DNA of 64,000 nt from Grimontia indica (GCF_000333895.2 NZ_ANFM02000024.1:1-64000); one strand, 5' to 3'. Positions 21,229-31,132 are shown, numbered from the stretch's first letter. Made by a program: numbers and translations. Notes: a model not told the origin generated them from the sequence alone.

Positions 21229-21678
21229 ATGCAAGTTATTCTGCTTGATAAAATCGCTAACCTGGGTGGTCTGGGTGATCAGGTAACTGTTAAGTCTGGT
21301 TACGCACGTAACTTCCTTATCCCACAAGGTAAGGCAGTAATGGCTACTAAATCTAACGTTGAGCACTTCGAAGCTCGTCGTGCAGATCTGGAAGCTAAAG
21401 TTGCTGAAGCTCTGGCTGCTGCTCAAGCACGCGCTGAGCAAGTTGAAGCACTGGAAGCAGTAGAAGTTGCTTCTAAAGCTGGTGACGAAGGTAAACTGTT
21501 CGGTTCTATCGGTACTCGTGACATCGCTGACGCTGTAACTGCAGCTGGCGTTGCTGTAGCGAAGAGCGAAGTTCGCCTGCCAGAAGGTGCACTGCGTAAC
21601 ACTGGTGAGTACGAAATCAGCCTGCAACTGCACTCTGAAGTATTCGCTACTGTTAAGCTGAACGTTGTTGCTGAGTAA
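21229..21678 (+). CDS. rplI: 50S ribosomal protein bL9
   Basis: bL9 binds domain V of 23S rRNA. The 149-residue protein has the N-terminal signature [19 protein letters not shown] and [16 protein letters not shown], a long connecting helix (about 40-75) and the C-terminal domain. Codon use is strongly biased, as in highly expressed genes. A strong terminator follows. Confidence 0.98.
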   Translation: MQVILLDKIANLGGLGDQVTVKSGYARNFLIPQGKAVMATKSNVEHFEARRADLEAKVAEALAAAQARAEQVEALEAVEVASKAGDEGKLFGSIGTRDIADAVTAAGVAVAKSEVRLPEGALRNTGEYEISLQLHSEVFATVKLNVVAE

Positions 21679-21698
21679 TTCAGACACATCGTCGCTTT

Positions 21699-21728
21699 GA
21701 AAAAACCGGCCTTTGGGCCGGTTTTTTT
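21699..21728. terminator. rho-independent terminator after rplI
   Basis: AAAAACCGGCC pairs with GGCCGGTTTTT around a very short loop, ending in seven Ts. It closes the rpsF operon. The next 130 bases contain two copies of the palindrome TCCTAGGA (21752-21759 and 21796-21803) and no gene. Confidence 0.9.
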
Positions 21729-21862
21729 GTACCTGGAGTTTGGGAAAGCGATCCTAGGAAAAGCATAAGCGGACCTAGTTCCTGGGAGAAGAAGGTCCTA
21801 GGAAGGGGTAAAAGGGCTTACCTCTAAGCCTACACCATCTAAAATCATGCAGTACCCAGTAC

Positions 21863-22606
21863 CTAAAACTTATAAAGCATATTCACAGTAAAAATCGAAT
21901 CGAGGTTTTTTAATCCCGGCGGCACTTCACTGATGTATTTCTGGGTGGTGGAAAGCTTGATCGCCAGATCGTCGATGAGGCTGGTGGACACCGATGCCCG
22001 CGCTTCAAAACTGGTGTTACTTGGCCCACTGATAGCCGTAATTCGACCTTCAAACAGGGCGGTCTTAGTCATCTGCCAGGACAGTTCTGCCTGACCACGC
22101 AAAATCGCCTCTTCCACGTCATACGGCAAAATAAGGTCATCGTCATCCAGCTCATCCAGATTCGGGGTTTGATAACGGTAACCGGGGCCGATCTCGAGCA
22201 AAAGTGACAAATCTTCCTGCCAAATAGCCTGATAACCTAACCCTGCGGCAACGGTGAGATCCTCGTAGTACGGGCCATATTTATCATCCAGAAAGCTGAT
22301 GTTTCCCCACACATAGCGTTTTGGGTCAAACTTATAGTTGGCCTGGCTCTCGAACTCACTTTTACGTTTGTCTTCCTCGCCATCTTTTTCAACTAGCAGG
22401 AACTTAGCTTCTGAGGTGTGTCGGTAGGGGCCCTCGGTGTAGTTAACCCCTAGGCGGCTGTTGATGGTCATCGAGTCCGAGTTACCGGAAAGGGCTTGAA
22501 ACCCCAACTCGACTTCTGATTGCCATGGTTCAGGTACACTGGCGCTTGCACAAAGAGGGAGTGCCACCAGACAAAACAGAGACGGTTTCAGTAGCGACGA
22601 CGCCAT
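21863..22606 (-). CDS. DUF481 outer-membrane beta-barrel protein
   Basis: A 247-residue protein with a signal peptide (about 1-22, ending CASAS) and alternating hydrophobic strands, ending in the outer-membrane C-terminal pattern MLYKF. It matches the DUF481 (YdiY-like) family; members are sometimes called salt-induced outer-membrane proteins, but their role is not known. The family segment WQSEVELGFQALSGNSDS follows the cleavage site. It is monocistronic and divergent from dnaB. Confidence 0.85.
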   Translation of the reverse strand: MASSLLKPSLFCLVALPLCASASVPEPWQSEVELGFQALSGNSDSMTINSRLGVNYTEGPYRHTSEAKFLLVEKDGEEDKRKSEFESQANYKFDPKRYVWGNISFLDDKYGPYYEDLTVAAGLGYQAIWQEDLSLLLEIGPGYRYQTPNLDELDDDDLILPYDVEEAILRGQAELSWQMTKTALFEGRITAISGPSNTSFEARASVSTSLIDDLAIKLSTTQKYISEVPPGLKNLDSIFTVNMLYKF

Positions 22607-22782
22607 TTAGGTTACCATTACAACATCAGGGGCCACATTCTATATGAATCTTCCTGCATTTCGTCAGCAACACGTTAAATTGGCAGGCAAAAAAGTCGTG
22701 GTCGCTCTAAAGCGGCTAGCGATAGTTATTCGCCAGACGTTCTGGGTATAATGTCGGTCGAATCGACAAGGTAATAAGTGAT

Positions 22783-24192
22783 ATGGCAGAGCAACGCAGC
22801 AAGCAATTTAATTCCAACAAACCCAAAGACCGTCAGGTTGATGCCCTGAAGGTGCCACCGCACTCTTTGGAAGCCGAGCAGTCAGTGCTGGGCGGCCTGA
22901 TGCTGGACAATGAGCGTTGGGACAGTGTGGCGGAAAAAGTGGTTGCTGCCGACTTCTACAGCCGTCCTCATCGTCTGATTTTTGAAAGCACGAAGCAACT
23001 GCTTGATGCAGGTATGCCGCTGGATCTTATTACCCTTTCTGAAAACCTCGAAAAGCATAGCCAACTGGAAGATGTCGGCGGTTTTGCTTATCTCGCCGAG
23101 CTTGCGAAAAATACCCCAAGTGCGGCGAACATTGTTGCCTATGCGGATATCGTCCGTGAACGTGCTATGGTGCGTAACCTTATCAGCGTCGCCAATGAAA
23201 TCGCTGATGCAGGTTATGACCCAGAAGGGCGTACGTCAGAAGACTTACTCGACATGGCAGAGAGCAAGGTTTTCGCCATTGCCGAATCGCGCACCACGGA
23301 AAACGAAGGTCCACAGAACATCGACAATGTTCTGTCGAAAACCCTTGAGCGTATCGAAATCCTGTTCAAATCACCGCAAGATGGTGTGACCGGTGTGTCG
23401 ACCGGCTTCGCAGACCTCAACAAGAAAACTGCAGGCCTGCAAGGCTCTGACCTCATCATCGTGGCGGCGCGTCCATCCATGGGTAAAACGACCTTTGCGA
23501 TGAACCTGTGTGAAAACGCCGCCATGGATCAGGAAAAGCCAGTACTGATTTTCTCTCTCGAGATGCCTGCTGAACAGCTGATGATGCGTATGCTCGCGTC
23601 GCTTTCCCGAGTTGATCAGACCAAAATCCGTACCGGTCAATTGGATGACGAGGACTGGGCGCGTATTTCATCGACCATGGGTATTCTGATGCAGAAGAAG
23701 AATATGTATATCGATGACAGCTCAGGCCTGACGCCAACAGAAGTGCGCTCCCGAGCCCGCCGTGTGGCGCGTGAACATGGCGGTCTGTCGATGATCATGG
23801 TCGACTACCTTCAGTTGATGCGTGTGCCTGGCCTTCAGGATAACCGTACCCTTGAGATTGCCGAGATCAGCCGCTCGCTCAAGGCGCTGGCTAAAGAATT
23901 AAACGTGCCTGTTGTGGCCCTGTCGCAGCTTAACCGCTCGCTGGAACAACGTGCAGACAAACGCCCTGTAAACTCCGACTTGCGTGAATCGGGCGCGATC
24001 GAGCAGGATGCGGACCTTATCATGTTCATTTACCGTGATGAGGTGTACAACCCGGAAAGTCCGCTAAAAGGCATTGCAGAAATCATCCTCGGTAAGCAGC
24101 GTAACGGTCCAATCGGTAGCGTGCGTTTGACCTTCCAAGGCCAGTTCTCCCGCTTTGATAACTATGCGGGTCCTGCGTTTGATGAAGAATAA
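22783..24192 (+). CDS. dnaB: replicative DNA helicase DnaB
   Basis: DnaB is the hexameric 5'-3' helicase that unwinds the replication fork and recruits primase. The 469-residue protein has the N-terminal domain (about 25-130, PPHSLEAEQSVLGGLM), a linker helix, and the RecA-like domain with Walker A ARPSMGKTT (about 229-237) and Walker B MIMVDYLQLM. There is no intein. alr follows 35 bases later, the same order as in E. coli and Vibrio. Confidence 0.97.
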   Translation: MAEQRSKQFNSNKPKDRQVDALKVPPHSLEAEQSVLGGLMLDNERWDSVAEKVVAADFYSRPHRLIFESTKQLLDAGMPLDLITLSENLEKHSQLEDVGGFAYLAELAKNTPSAANIVAYADIVRERAMVRNLISVANEIADAGYDPEGRTSEDLLDMAESKVFAIAESRTTENEGPQNIDNVLSKTLERIEILFKSPQDGVTGVSTGFADLNKKTAGLQGSDLIIVAARPSMGKTTFAMNLCENAAMDQEKPVLIFSLEMPAEQLMMRMLASLSRVDQTKIRTGQLDDEDWARISSTMGILMQKKNMYIDDSSGLTPTEVRSRARRVAREHGGLSMIMVDYLQLMRVPGLQDNRTLEIAEISRSLKALAKELNVPVVALSQLNRSLEQRADKRPVNSDLRESGAIEQDADLIMFIYRDEVYNPESPLKGIAEIILGKQRNGPIGSVRLTFQGQFSRFDNYAGPAFDEE

Positions 24193-24226
24193 AACAGAGT
24201 TTGTTGAGTATTAACCGCGAGGTGTT

Positions 24227-25303
24227 ATGAAAGCGGCAACAGCAATCATCCATACCGCTGCCCTGAACCACAATATCGACATTATCCGTGCCATGGCGCC
24301 GAACAGTCGAACTTGGGCGGCGATTAAAGCGAATGGATACGGACATGGCCTTTTGCCCGTGGCAAAGGCACTTTCTTCTCAGGCCGATGGCTTCGGCGTT
24401 GCACGCCTTGAAGAGGCGATGAGCCTTCGCGCTGGCGGGATTGTGAAACCTATCCTGCTGCTTGAAGGTTTTTATTCTTCTGCGGATTTGCCAACGCTCG
24501 AAGCACAGAATCTGCAAACGGCGGTTCATTGTATTGAGCAACTGGAAGCGCTGGAAAAAGCCAACCTAGAACATCCACTTCATGTCTGGCTGAAAATCGA
24601 CACCGGTATGCATCGTTTGGGTGTGCGTCCGGAATACGTGGCGGAATTTATCGAGCGACTGAATGCCTGCCCGAATGTCGCGAAACCACTTAACTTTATG
24701 AGCCATTTCGGCTGTGCGGATGAACCGGAAAAGCCAGTCACAGAGCAGCAAATTGGGCTGTTTGAAGAACTGATTGCTGGTCAGCCGGGTTACAAATCGT
24801 TGGCAGCATCTTCCGGTAGTTTAATTTGGCCAACCAGCCATTTTGATTATGTTCGCCCTGGAATCAGTCTTTACGGTATATCTCCGATGGTAGAGCGCTG
24901 TGGCAAGGATTTCGGCCTCAAGCCAGCCATGACCATGACCTCAAGCCTTATCGCTGTGCGTGAAGCCAAGAAAGGCGAGACGGTGGGCTACGGCGGACGC
25001 TGGATGACAGATCGTGATACCAAAATCGGTGTGGTGGCGATTGGCTATGGCGACGGATACCCGCGCGCAGCGCCAGATGGCACTCCGGTAATGATCAATG
25101 GTCGACGTGTGTCTTTGGCTGGGCGTGTTTCAATGGACATGATCACCATTGATTTGGGGCCAGATGCGACCGACCGCGTGGGCGATGAAGTGATCCTGTG
25201 GGGCGAGGAACTCCCTGTAGAAGAAATTGCCCGTCATGTAGGCACCATTGGCTATGAGCTTGTCACCAATCTCACATCCCGTGTTGACCTAATTTATACC
25301 TAG
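24227..25303 (+). CDS. alr: alanine racemase
   Basis: This PLP-dependent enzyme interconverts L- and D-alanine for peptidoglycan. The 358-residue sequence carries the PLP lysine in [11 protein letters not shown] (Lys34) and the second catalytic base, a tyrosine, in VGYGGRW. Family motifs [14 protein letters not shown] and RVSMDM are intact. It has no signal peptide, so it is the cytoplasmic housekeeping type, unlike the broad-specificity periplasmic racemases of some vibrios. Confidence 0.95.
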   Translation: MKAATAIIHTAALNHNIDIIRAMAPNSRTWAAIKANGYGHGLLPVAKALSSQADGFGVARLEEAMSLRAGGIVKPILLLEGFYSSADLPTLEAQNLQTAVHCIEQLEALEKANLEHPLHVWLKIDTGMHRLGVRPEYVAEFIERLNACPNVAKPLNFMSHFGCADEPEKPVTEQQIGLFEELIAGQPGYKSLAASSGSLIWPTSHFDYVRPGISLYGISPMVERCGKDFGLKPAMTMTSSLIAVREAKKGETVGYGGRWMTDRDTKIGVVAIGYGDGYPRAAPDGTPVMINGRRVSLAGRVSMDMITIDLGPDATDRVGDEVILWGEELPVEEIARHVGTIGYELVTNLTSRVDLIYT

Positions 25304-25337
25304 GGTCAATAGACCCAAACGTAAGTTGTAGAACGTT

Positions 25338-26606
25338 TTGAATCTAAATTTTTCTAAAGCCGTAACCCGCGTTACGGCTTTCTTATCTTTGCCATTTTTG
25401 CTTTTTCCAAATGGCGCTCTGGCATCAAGTCATCCAGAGTCGGAATTGCTGGATATTGAAGTGGTTCCCTTTGTCTTCTCCACTGAAACCTTGGGTTTCT
25501 CCGCGGGTATGGCTGGGCTTTGGAAAGGTGCGGGACAACCGCAAGCCTCGTTGTTTGCGGCGGGGCTTGGTACATCAAAAAGCACGTGGATGGGCTTTGT
25601 TGCCGCCAATAATTACATGCTTTCAGCAGACAGTCGCTGGCTGCTGAGTGGGCAGTTTTATGAAGGTGACTTCAAACAGTTTGACTACTATCTGGGTGAT
25701 GCCGCGTCCAACAACTCTGTCTATGACGATCGTCTGACTGCAGACAGTCGTGATGCCCAGCATCATCTTTCCTTCCGTTATATCTTGCCTTTGGGCGAAG
25801 CAGTAAGCAGTCCCGTTCGTGCTGCGCTTTCCCCTGAGCGAGACGTTGAAGGAAATGCGCCGTGGAACAGCGGCGTCTCTTCGATTGATTTCCGCCCCTT
25901 CTACAATGCCCGAACGTTGGAAGGTGAGGGCATCAATACGCCGAGCGATTTTTCGGATGCAACCGAAGTGTGGGGACTTGAAACCCACTTGAAATGGGAT
26001 AACCGCGACAGCAGTAACAACCCAACTAAAGGCAGTCTCAGCGAGGTTATTGTCACCGTCGATCCGGGCGCTGATAACAGGGCGAGTTGGTGGAAGTGGG
26101 AACTAAATCAAAGCTGGTACTGGGACCTCGGCGGTTGGGATGATCTTGCCAACGAGCAAGTTTTGGCGTTCAACCTCTATACCTCAGATACGCCAAGCTG
26201 GAACGACAAATCTGAGATAAATGGTGAATGGCTCTATCGCAGACCCCCGGAATTCGCCGCAGCTCGCTTAGGGGGACTATATCGTTTGAGAAGCTTTCAG
26301 TCCGGCCGTTATGCTGACCGTTCGGCGTTGAGTTACAGTGCGGAATACCGGGTGATCCCGGAATGGCAGCCTCTGGGCCAGTTACCCGTTTTCAATTGGT
26401 ATGACGTGCCATGGTGGCAGTGGGTGCTATTTACTGATGTTGGTCGTGTGGCTGATGAGCACGATTTGAGTGAGCTTCACAGTGATATGAAATGGAGCGC
26501 TGGCGCAGCAGTGCGTTTTCAGGTGGAAGGCATTGTAGTGCGCTCAGAGCTTGCAATGGGCTCGGAGGAAAGCATTTTCCGCGTCATGATTAACCAGCCA
26601 TTCTGA
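25338..26606 (+). CDS. BamA/TamA-family (surface antigen D15-like) outer-membrane protein
   Basis: A 422-residue protein with a probable signal peptide (about 1-29, FLSLPFLLFPNGALA) and a beta-barrel that ends with an aromatic residue (NQPF). The pattern, including LKWDNRDSSNNPTKGSLSEV, resembles the Omp85/D15 barrel, but no POTRA domains precede it. The only usable start is the TTG at 25338, with a weak ribosome-binding site, and a terminator-like hairpin (25356-25381) lies inside the first codons. The substrate or role is unknown. Confidence 0.75.
   Translation: MNLNFSKAVTRVTAFLSLPFLLFPNGALASSHPESELLDIEVVPFVFSTETLGFSAGMAGLWKGAGQPQASLFAAGLGTSKSTWMGFVAANNYMLSADSRWLLSGQFYEGDFKQFDYYLGDAASNNSVYDDRLTADSRDAQHHLSFRYILPLGEAVSSPVRAALSPERDVEGNAPWNSGVSSIDFRPFYNARTLEGEGINTPSDFSDATEVWGLETHLKWDNRDSSNNPTKGSLSEVIVTVDPGADNRASWWKWELNQSWYWDLGGWDDLANEQVLAFNLYTSDTPSWNDKSEINGEWLYRRPPEFAAARLGGLYRLRSFQSGRYADRSALSYSAEYRVIPEWQPLGQLPVFNWYDVPWWQWVLFTDVGRVADEHDLSELHSDMKWSAGAAVRFQVEGIVVRSELAMGSEESIFRVMINQPF
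25356..25390 (+). terminator. terminator-like hairpin behind alr, inside the next gene's start
   Basis: AAAGCCGTAAC at 25356-25366 pairs perfectly with GTTACGGCTTT at 25371-25381 around a CCGC loop, followed by a T-rich stretch (TTTCTTATCTTT). It looks like the alr terminator, yet it overlaps codons 7-15 of the outer-membrane protein gene. Confidence 0.55.
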
Positions 26607-26612
26607 TAAAAG

Positions 26613-26645
26613 AAAAAGCCCCGACGCATAGCGTTGGGGCTTTTT
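26613..26645. terminator. bidirectional terminator between the barrel and Calx-beta genes
   Basis: AAAAAGCCCC and GGGGCTTTTT form the outer stem, continued inward by GACGC/GCGTT with one G-T pair around ATA. It sits between two convergent genes and has T runs on both strands. Confidence 0.88.
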
Positions 26646-26649
26646 CGTT

Positions 26650-28395
26650 CTACCAAGTGATTTTTTCAAATCCTATTGAGACGTCATCCCCGCCACCTGG
26701 TTCGTCAGACCTGATGTTCCACGTTAGCCTGAACTTGGCAGTGCTCGATGCAGGCGTAAAGTTGAAGGTATAGTTGGTTTTAATTGGCTTAGAAGAAATT
26801 CGCGATTGATAGTTACCCACCAACTCCCAGCCATTCCCGTGGTCAACCTCAACTTTTAACTGTGATAGCCCACCAATATCTTGCGTTGAGAGGATTTGAT
26901 AATGCAATGTACTGGCAGAGCCCACGGACAGGCCAGCAATCGTTCCTTCAAAGCGAGATGAGTGGTTGGAATTGTGGTAGTCACCAACCCATGCCCTTGG
27001 GTAGGAACCTGGATCAGAGCAAAAAGTAAGACTTGCAGGTTTCCACGCCCAGCTGCCGTTACTACAAAACTTATTGAAGGTGACTTGAGCAGGATCATTA
27101 TCGGTAATGGTGACACTGGCTGAACTCAGGTCACTCTTATTGGTGTTCACCCACGCATCCATCGAAAACTGTTCACTGGCCTCATGCACCGAGTCATTGA
27201 CCGTAGGTACCGCAATACGCACCGATGTCACGCCTTGTGGCAGGCTGATGTCAGTACCTGTTGATGAAAGGGTGGCCGACCCGGTTGAGTTATCAGAGAA
27301 CAGTAATGCCACGGTGTTTGTAAAATCAGTGGTCACTTTCGCCGTACCATCTTTCAGAGCGACGTGCAGTTTGGTGTTTGTATCACTGGTGGCTTTGTCA
27401 AAGTTAACGGTGAAATAGGCTGTCGCGCCTTCTGCTACCGAGTTCGAAGCCAGCGTAATGCCAGAGACCGTTGGTTTCAGGTCACTCGGGAACACGGTCT
27501 TATCATAACAAGTGTGATCTTCAGAGGTGACAGTGGCCATTGCACTTATGCGACTAGGGAACAAGCCCACCGCTTTTTTCTCGCCGGTAGAAGGTTTGAT
27601 GCGGAACAGGTGGTTACTGTTCACGTTACCTGAAACGTTTTGGTTCTTGGCGGCAACCAGCATTTGTCCGTTTTGATCCAGCGTCGCTGCGGCAACTAAA
27701 TCAATAAAGTGGAAGGCTTTCAGGGTTTGTGCACCTGTGGTGGTATTAATCACGAAGGTGCGGCTATTGGTCACAAACAGCAGTTCACCGTCCTGAAACA
27801 CAAAATCGCCCCAACTGGTAAAGCCGCCAAATTTCAAGTCGTCAGAAAAGTCAGCGATGTGCGTGGTCTCACCTGTGGTTGGGTTGACCTTGAAAATGGT
27901 TCTTGCGTCTGACGCATAAAGCTCACCAGAGTCTGGGTCAAATGCCATACGCATAATCTGCTTATTGACGGTTGGACCTGCGACATGCTGTCCTGTTGCC
28001 GGATCCATATACGCCAATTGATAGCTTTCGATGCGGTTAGCGTGCAGGTCTAAGCTTTTTAGCTCTTCATCTGTGTAGGTTCCTTCAGGAACATCCACAT
28101 AGTAAGACGTTGGCTGAGGTGCGCTGGCGTAATACAGACGATCAGTGACGCGATCGTATGACATGCTGGAAGCACTGAAGTGTGCACGGGAATGGAAAAT
28201 CGAACGATCAACCGCATCAGCGAAGTATCGGGACGACATTTGCTTGGCTTCCTTCACATCAAGCAACATGCCTGCGTGTCCGCGACCTGCATTCATAGAG
28301 TAAACGTTACCGGCACAGTTGGCGAATGCCTGCAATGAAGTCAATGTTCCAGTAATGATTACAGCAGTGAGAAGTGATTTTTTTATTTTTGTCAT
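26650..28395 (-). CDS. secreted protein with propeller-like N-part and Calx-beta domain
   Basis: The start at 28395 gives a signal peptide MTKIKKSLLTAVIITGTLTSLQAFA; an ATG at 28431 would add 12 residues. The 581-residue product has three parts. Residues about 26-310 have repeats such as GELYASDARTIFKVNPTTGETTHIADF, like a beta-propeller. Residues about 312-440 have a Calx-beta pattern (SVAEGATAYFTVNFDKA ... VTITDNDPA). A C-terminal beta-rich module (about 445-581) ends SIGFEKITW. It is probably periplasmic or exported and may bind calcium or carbohydrate. No neighbour suggests a role, and no exact homologue is recognised. Confidence 0.6.
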   Translation of the reverse strand: MTKIKKSLLTAVIITGTLTSLQAFANCAGNVYSMNAGRGHAGMLLDVKEAKQMSSRYFADAVDRSIFHSRAHFSASSMSYDRVTDRLYYASAPQPTSYYVDVPEGTYTDEELKSLDLHANRIESYQLAYMDPATGQHVAGPTVNKQIMRMAFDPDSGELYASDARTIFKVNPTTGETTHIADFSDDLKFGGFTSWGDFVFQDGELLFVTNSRTFVINTTTGAQTLKAFHFIDLVAAATLDQNGQMLVAAKNQNVSGNVNSNHLFRIKPSTGEKKAVGLFPSRISAMATVTSEDHTCYDKTVFPSDLKPTVSGITLASNSVAEGATAYFTVNFDKATSDTNTKLHVALKDGTAKVTTDFTNTVALLFSDNSTGSATLSSTGTDISLPQGVTSVRIAVPTVNDSVHEASEQFSMDAWVNTNKSDLSSASVTITDNDPAQVTFNKFCSNGSWAWKPASLTFCSDPGSYPRAWVGDYHNSNHSSRFEGTIAGLSVGSASTLHYQILSTQDIGGLSQLKVEVDHGNGWELVGNYQSRISSKPIKTNYTFNFTPASSTAKFRLTWNIRSDEPGGGDDVSIGFEKITW

Positions 28396-28828
28396 ATTTG
28401 TAATCCATGGGTGGTTTGTAAATCTATTCATCCTGATTAGCTATATCAGGATGGTCGATTAATTTTTGTGTTCTCGCTTCTGAAACAGTAGCGATAAGAA
28501 GAGTGTATTGAAATGTTCCAACGAAATGTTGATGAAAGATGATAAGCGTATTTTTTTAATAAATTATTAGGAAATAAATACGTGTTATTTGGTTGGTCGA
28601 TTAAGAAAGTAGTGCGGGCAATCTCAATAGAAATGATTTTGCTGGTAAAAAAGAATGAATAATGGGTGAATTAGATGTTCTTCTTGAAATGAACTTGCAT
28701 GTCTGAATTTATTAGCATCGCTGATTGATAATTTGGTTGAGTATCAGCATGTGAGACGACACTCCTCAGAATGTTGAATTAAAAAAGGTGAACAAGCAGC
28801 CCACCTTTTTATGTTTTCTCATGCATAT
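28396..28828. other. AT-rich gene-free stretch with a terminator
   Basis: No plausible coding frame is seen. It holds two copies of GGTCGATTAA (28453-28462 and 28595-28604), possible operator half-sites for the gene at 28395. Near its right end is a hairpin, AAAAAGGTG at 28782-28790 pairing with CACCTTTTT at 28802-28810, the terminator of the diguanylate cyclase gene on the minus strand. Base composition is markedly AT-richer than the surroundings. Confidence 0.5.
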
Positions 28829-30592
28829 CTATCGGCTACAGCAGTTTTTACTTTTTTGCTTTGCTCGATACATGGCTTCATCTGCATGCCGGATTAAGGA
28901 AGTGGTATCTTCAGCATCGTCTGGGCACACTGCAATTCCAAGGCTCAGCGTCACCGGGATGGTTGCACTGACCAGTTTTAGTCCGGTTTCAATAGATACG
29001 ACCAACTTTTCGGCGATCTCCATGGCTTCGTCTGCTTCGCGAAGATTGGTGAACAGCAGTACAAATTCATCACCACCAATTCGGGCAACAAAGTCACCAT
29101 CACGCAATGCTTCCTGAAAAATACGAGCGGCGGCTTTAAGCACTTCATCGCCAATATGGTGACCCAAGGTGTCATTGACGGTTTTGAAGTTATCAAGATC
29201 AGCGAACATAACTGCAAACGGGAAATGCTCTTTGCTGTAGCTTTTTGTCATGTCTTGCAGACGATCTGTAATGAGCTGCCGAGTTGGAAGTCCTGTTAAC
29301 ATGTCGTGGTGCGCCATGTAAGTCAGCTCTTTTTGTAGCTTATCTTTTTCAATGGCATTGCTTTTAAATACCTCCAGCGCTTTGGCCATGTGGCCGACTT
29401 CATCTTTCCGCTCTGATACAGAAATGTTGATGTCCAATTCATTGTTAGCAATACGGTTCATCATTGATGACATGGCAGCGATCGGCTTTGCAATGTCTGA
29501 AGCAAGAAAATATCCGACGATAAAAATAACGACGGTTCCTGCCAGCACTGAAAAGGCTAACGCACTGACAAAAACGCGAAGAGGGCTCAATATTTCGTCT
29601 CGCTCTATTTCAGCGATGATTGCCCAATGCAGCGACATAAAGTCAAAAGGCGCGAAGGCAGTGAGTACTTCCATCCCTCTGTAATCTTGCTCAAACTGAA
29701 CGCCAGAAACGCCACTGAGTGCTTTCACAGCAGACTCGGTATGAACAGAGGCTTCCAGAATACTTTCTCCATCAAGAAATCGGGAATTGCTTCGCATCAG
29801 CTCATCAGAACCAATCAGAATGGTTTCACCGGTCTCCCCCATACCTGCGCTGATTTGCATGACACTGTTGATATATTTAATTGGCATTTCGAAGATGAGG
29901 ACGCCTATGTATTCCTCACCATTTTTGTGTATGGGTGTAGCGAAAAAGGCTTCAGGTTGATTGAAGCTGGGCTCATATCTTTCGAAATCAGTTAGGTAGG
30001 CATTACCCACAGAAGGGTTCTTATTGACCATTGTAAATGCCTGGGCCAAGTGAGTGTCTTTCCATTTGCCATTGAGAAGATTAGTGGCAAAGTCATCTTC
30101 TTTTTTGACGGTATAAAGGATATTGCCCGTTTTATCGACGAGGAAAATATCAAAGTATCCATGCTCAGCGGCTAGATTACGGAAGAAAGGGTGATATTTT
30201 TTATGGGCTTGGCTATATGCAGAACCATCTTCGGCATTCAGCAAAGCTTCTTTTTGGCCGACATCGAATGGGTTATCAGTAATATAAAGCGATTGAAGAG
30301 TTGATTGCTGATGACGACCTAAATCTGCCCATGCCTCAGAGATTTCAATCACTGCATCTCTCGTCTGAGGTGAGCGAGCGTGAATAAAGAGATCTCGCTT
30401 TACCGTATCAAAGTACTGAAGTAGCGATTCCTTCCTTGAGTCGAGCAGCGCAACAAGTTTTGACTCCGCAGAGAGGATGAGCTGTTCTGATGCGAACTTG
30501 TAACTCATTATTCCCGTTGTAATTGAAGATAAAAGCGCGAAAGAAATAATTACCAGTGGCAGTTTTCTTGTGATTTTGACGTTTTCTAACAT
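28829..30592 (-). CDS. membrane diguanylate cyclase with Cache-like sensor
   Basis: A 587-residue protein predicted to make cyclic di-GMP in response to an extracytoplasmic signal. It has a membrane helix at about 11-31, a periplasmic Cache-type sensor domain (about 35-330), a second helix (about 341-364), a HAMP linker (about 362-415) and a GGDEF domain (about 425-587). The active-site motif is an intact GGDEF (506-510). An RxxD product-inhibition site (497-500) stands five residues before it. There is no EAL domain. It is monocistronic; the ligand is unknown. Confidence 0.9.
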   Translation of the reverse strand: MLENVKITRKLPLVIISFALLSSITTGIMSYKFASEQLILSAESKLVALLDSRKESLLQYFDTVKRDLFIHARSPQTRDAVIEISEAWADLGRHQQSTLQSLYITDNPFDVGQKEALLNAEDGSAYSQAHKKYHPFFRNLAAEHGYFDIFLVDKTGNILYTVKKEDDFATNLLNGKWKDTHLAQAFTMVNKNPSVGNAYLTDFERYEPSFNQPEAFFATPIHKNGEEYIGVLIFEMPIKYINSVMQISAGMGETGETILIGSDELMRSNSRFLDGESILEASVHTESAVKALSGVSGVQFEQDYRGMEVLTAFAPFDFMSLHWAIIAEIERDEILSPLRVFVSALAFSVLAGTVVIFIVGYFLASDIAKPIAAMSSMMNRIANNELDINISVSERKDEVGHMAKALEVFKSNAIEKDKLQKELTYMAHHDMLTGLPTRQLITDRLQDMTKSYSKEHFPFAVMFADLDNFKTVNDTLGHHIGDEVLKAAARIFQEALRDGDFVARIGGDEFVLLFTNLREADEAMEIAEKLVVSIETGLKLVSATIPVTLSLGIAVCPDDAEDTTSLIRHADEAMYRAKQKSKNCCSR

Positions 30593-30706
30593 TTGACCTC
30601 CCCAAGCCCTTTGAAAAGTATAGGAAGTGAGTCGTCAAACGAGAGGTTGTTTATGCGGTGTTATTCATGTTTTTACAAGCTAGCAGTACAGTTAGCGTGA
30701 ACGGAC

Positions 30707-31132
30707 TCAGTTTTGCCCGCCTTGTATTGTCACAATCATTCTTCGTGTACCACCGTGGTCTCGATGCTCACCCAGATAAATACCCTGCCAGGTTCCTAAG
30801 GCCAATCTACCGTTGCTGATTGGAATCATGACACTTGCGCCCAAGAGCGATGCCTTGATGTGCGCTGGCATATCGTCGTCGCCCTCGTAGGTGTGCTGAT
30901 AGTAAGGTGCGCGCTCTGGCACGAACTGGTTAAAGTGCGCTTCCATGTCGCTTCTCACCGTTGGGTCAGCGTTTTCATTGAGTGTCAGACTGGCCGAAGT
31001 GTGTTGAATAAACAGGTTCACCAAGCCGACATCCAGGCTGCGAATTTCCGGTATTTGCTTTACCACTTCGTCGGTGATCAGGTGGAAGCCTCTTGCGCGG
31101 GGACGTAGGCTAATTGTTTTTTGTGTCCACAT
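30707..31132 (-). CDS. YjbQ family (UPF0047) protein
   Basis: A 141-residue single-domain protein that matches the YjbQ/UPF0047 family, small trimeric proteins with some thiamin-phosphate synthase activity reported; the physiological role is unsettled. Family features are the QHTSASLTLNENADPTVRSDME segment and the C-terminal GTWQGIYLGEHRDHGGTR. The conserved histidines are present. It is divergent from pgi across a 300-base gap. Confidence 0.9.
   Translation of the reverse strand: MWTQKTISLRPRARGFHLITDEVVKQIPEIRSLDVGLVNLFIQHTSASLTLNENADPTVRSDMEAHFNQFVPERAPYYQHTYEGDDDMPAHIKASLLGASVMIPISNGRLALGTWQGIYLGEHRDHGGTRRMIVTIQGGQN

Noticed and set aside
29627-29995. Plus-strand frame opposite the diguanylate cyclase gene
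   Set aside because: It lies wholly within a well-supported gene, with no ribosome-binding site or family match.
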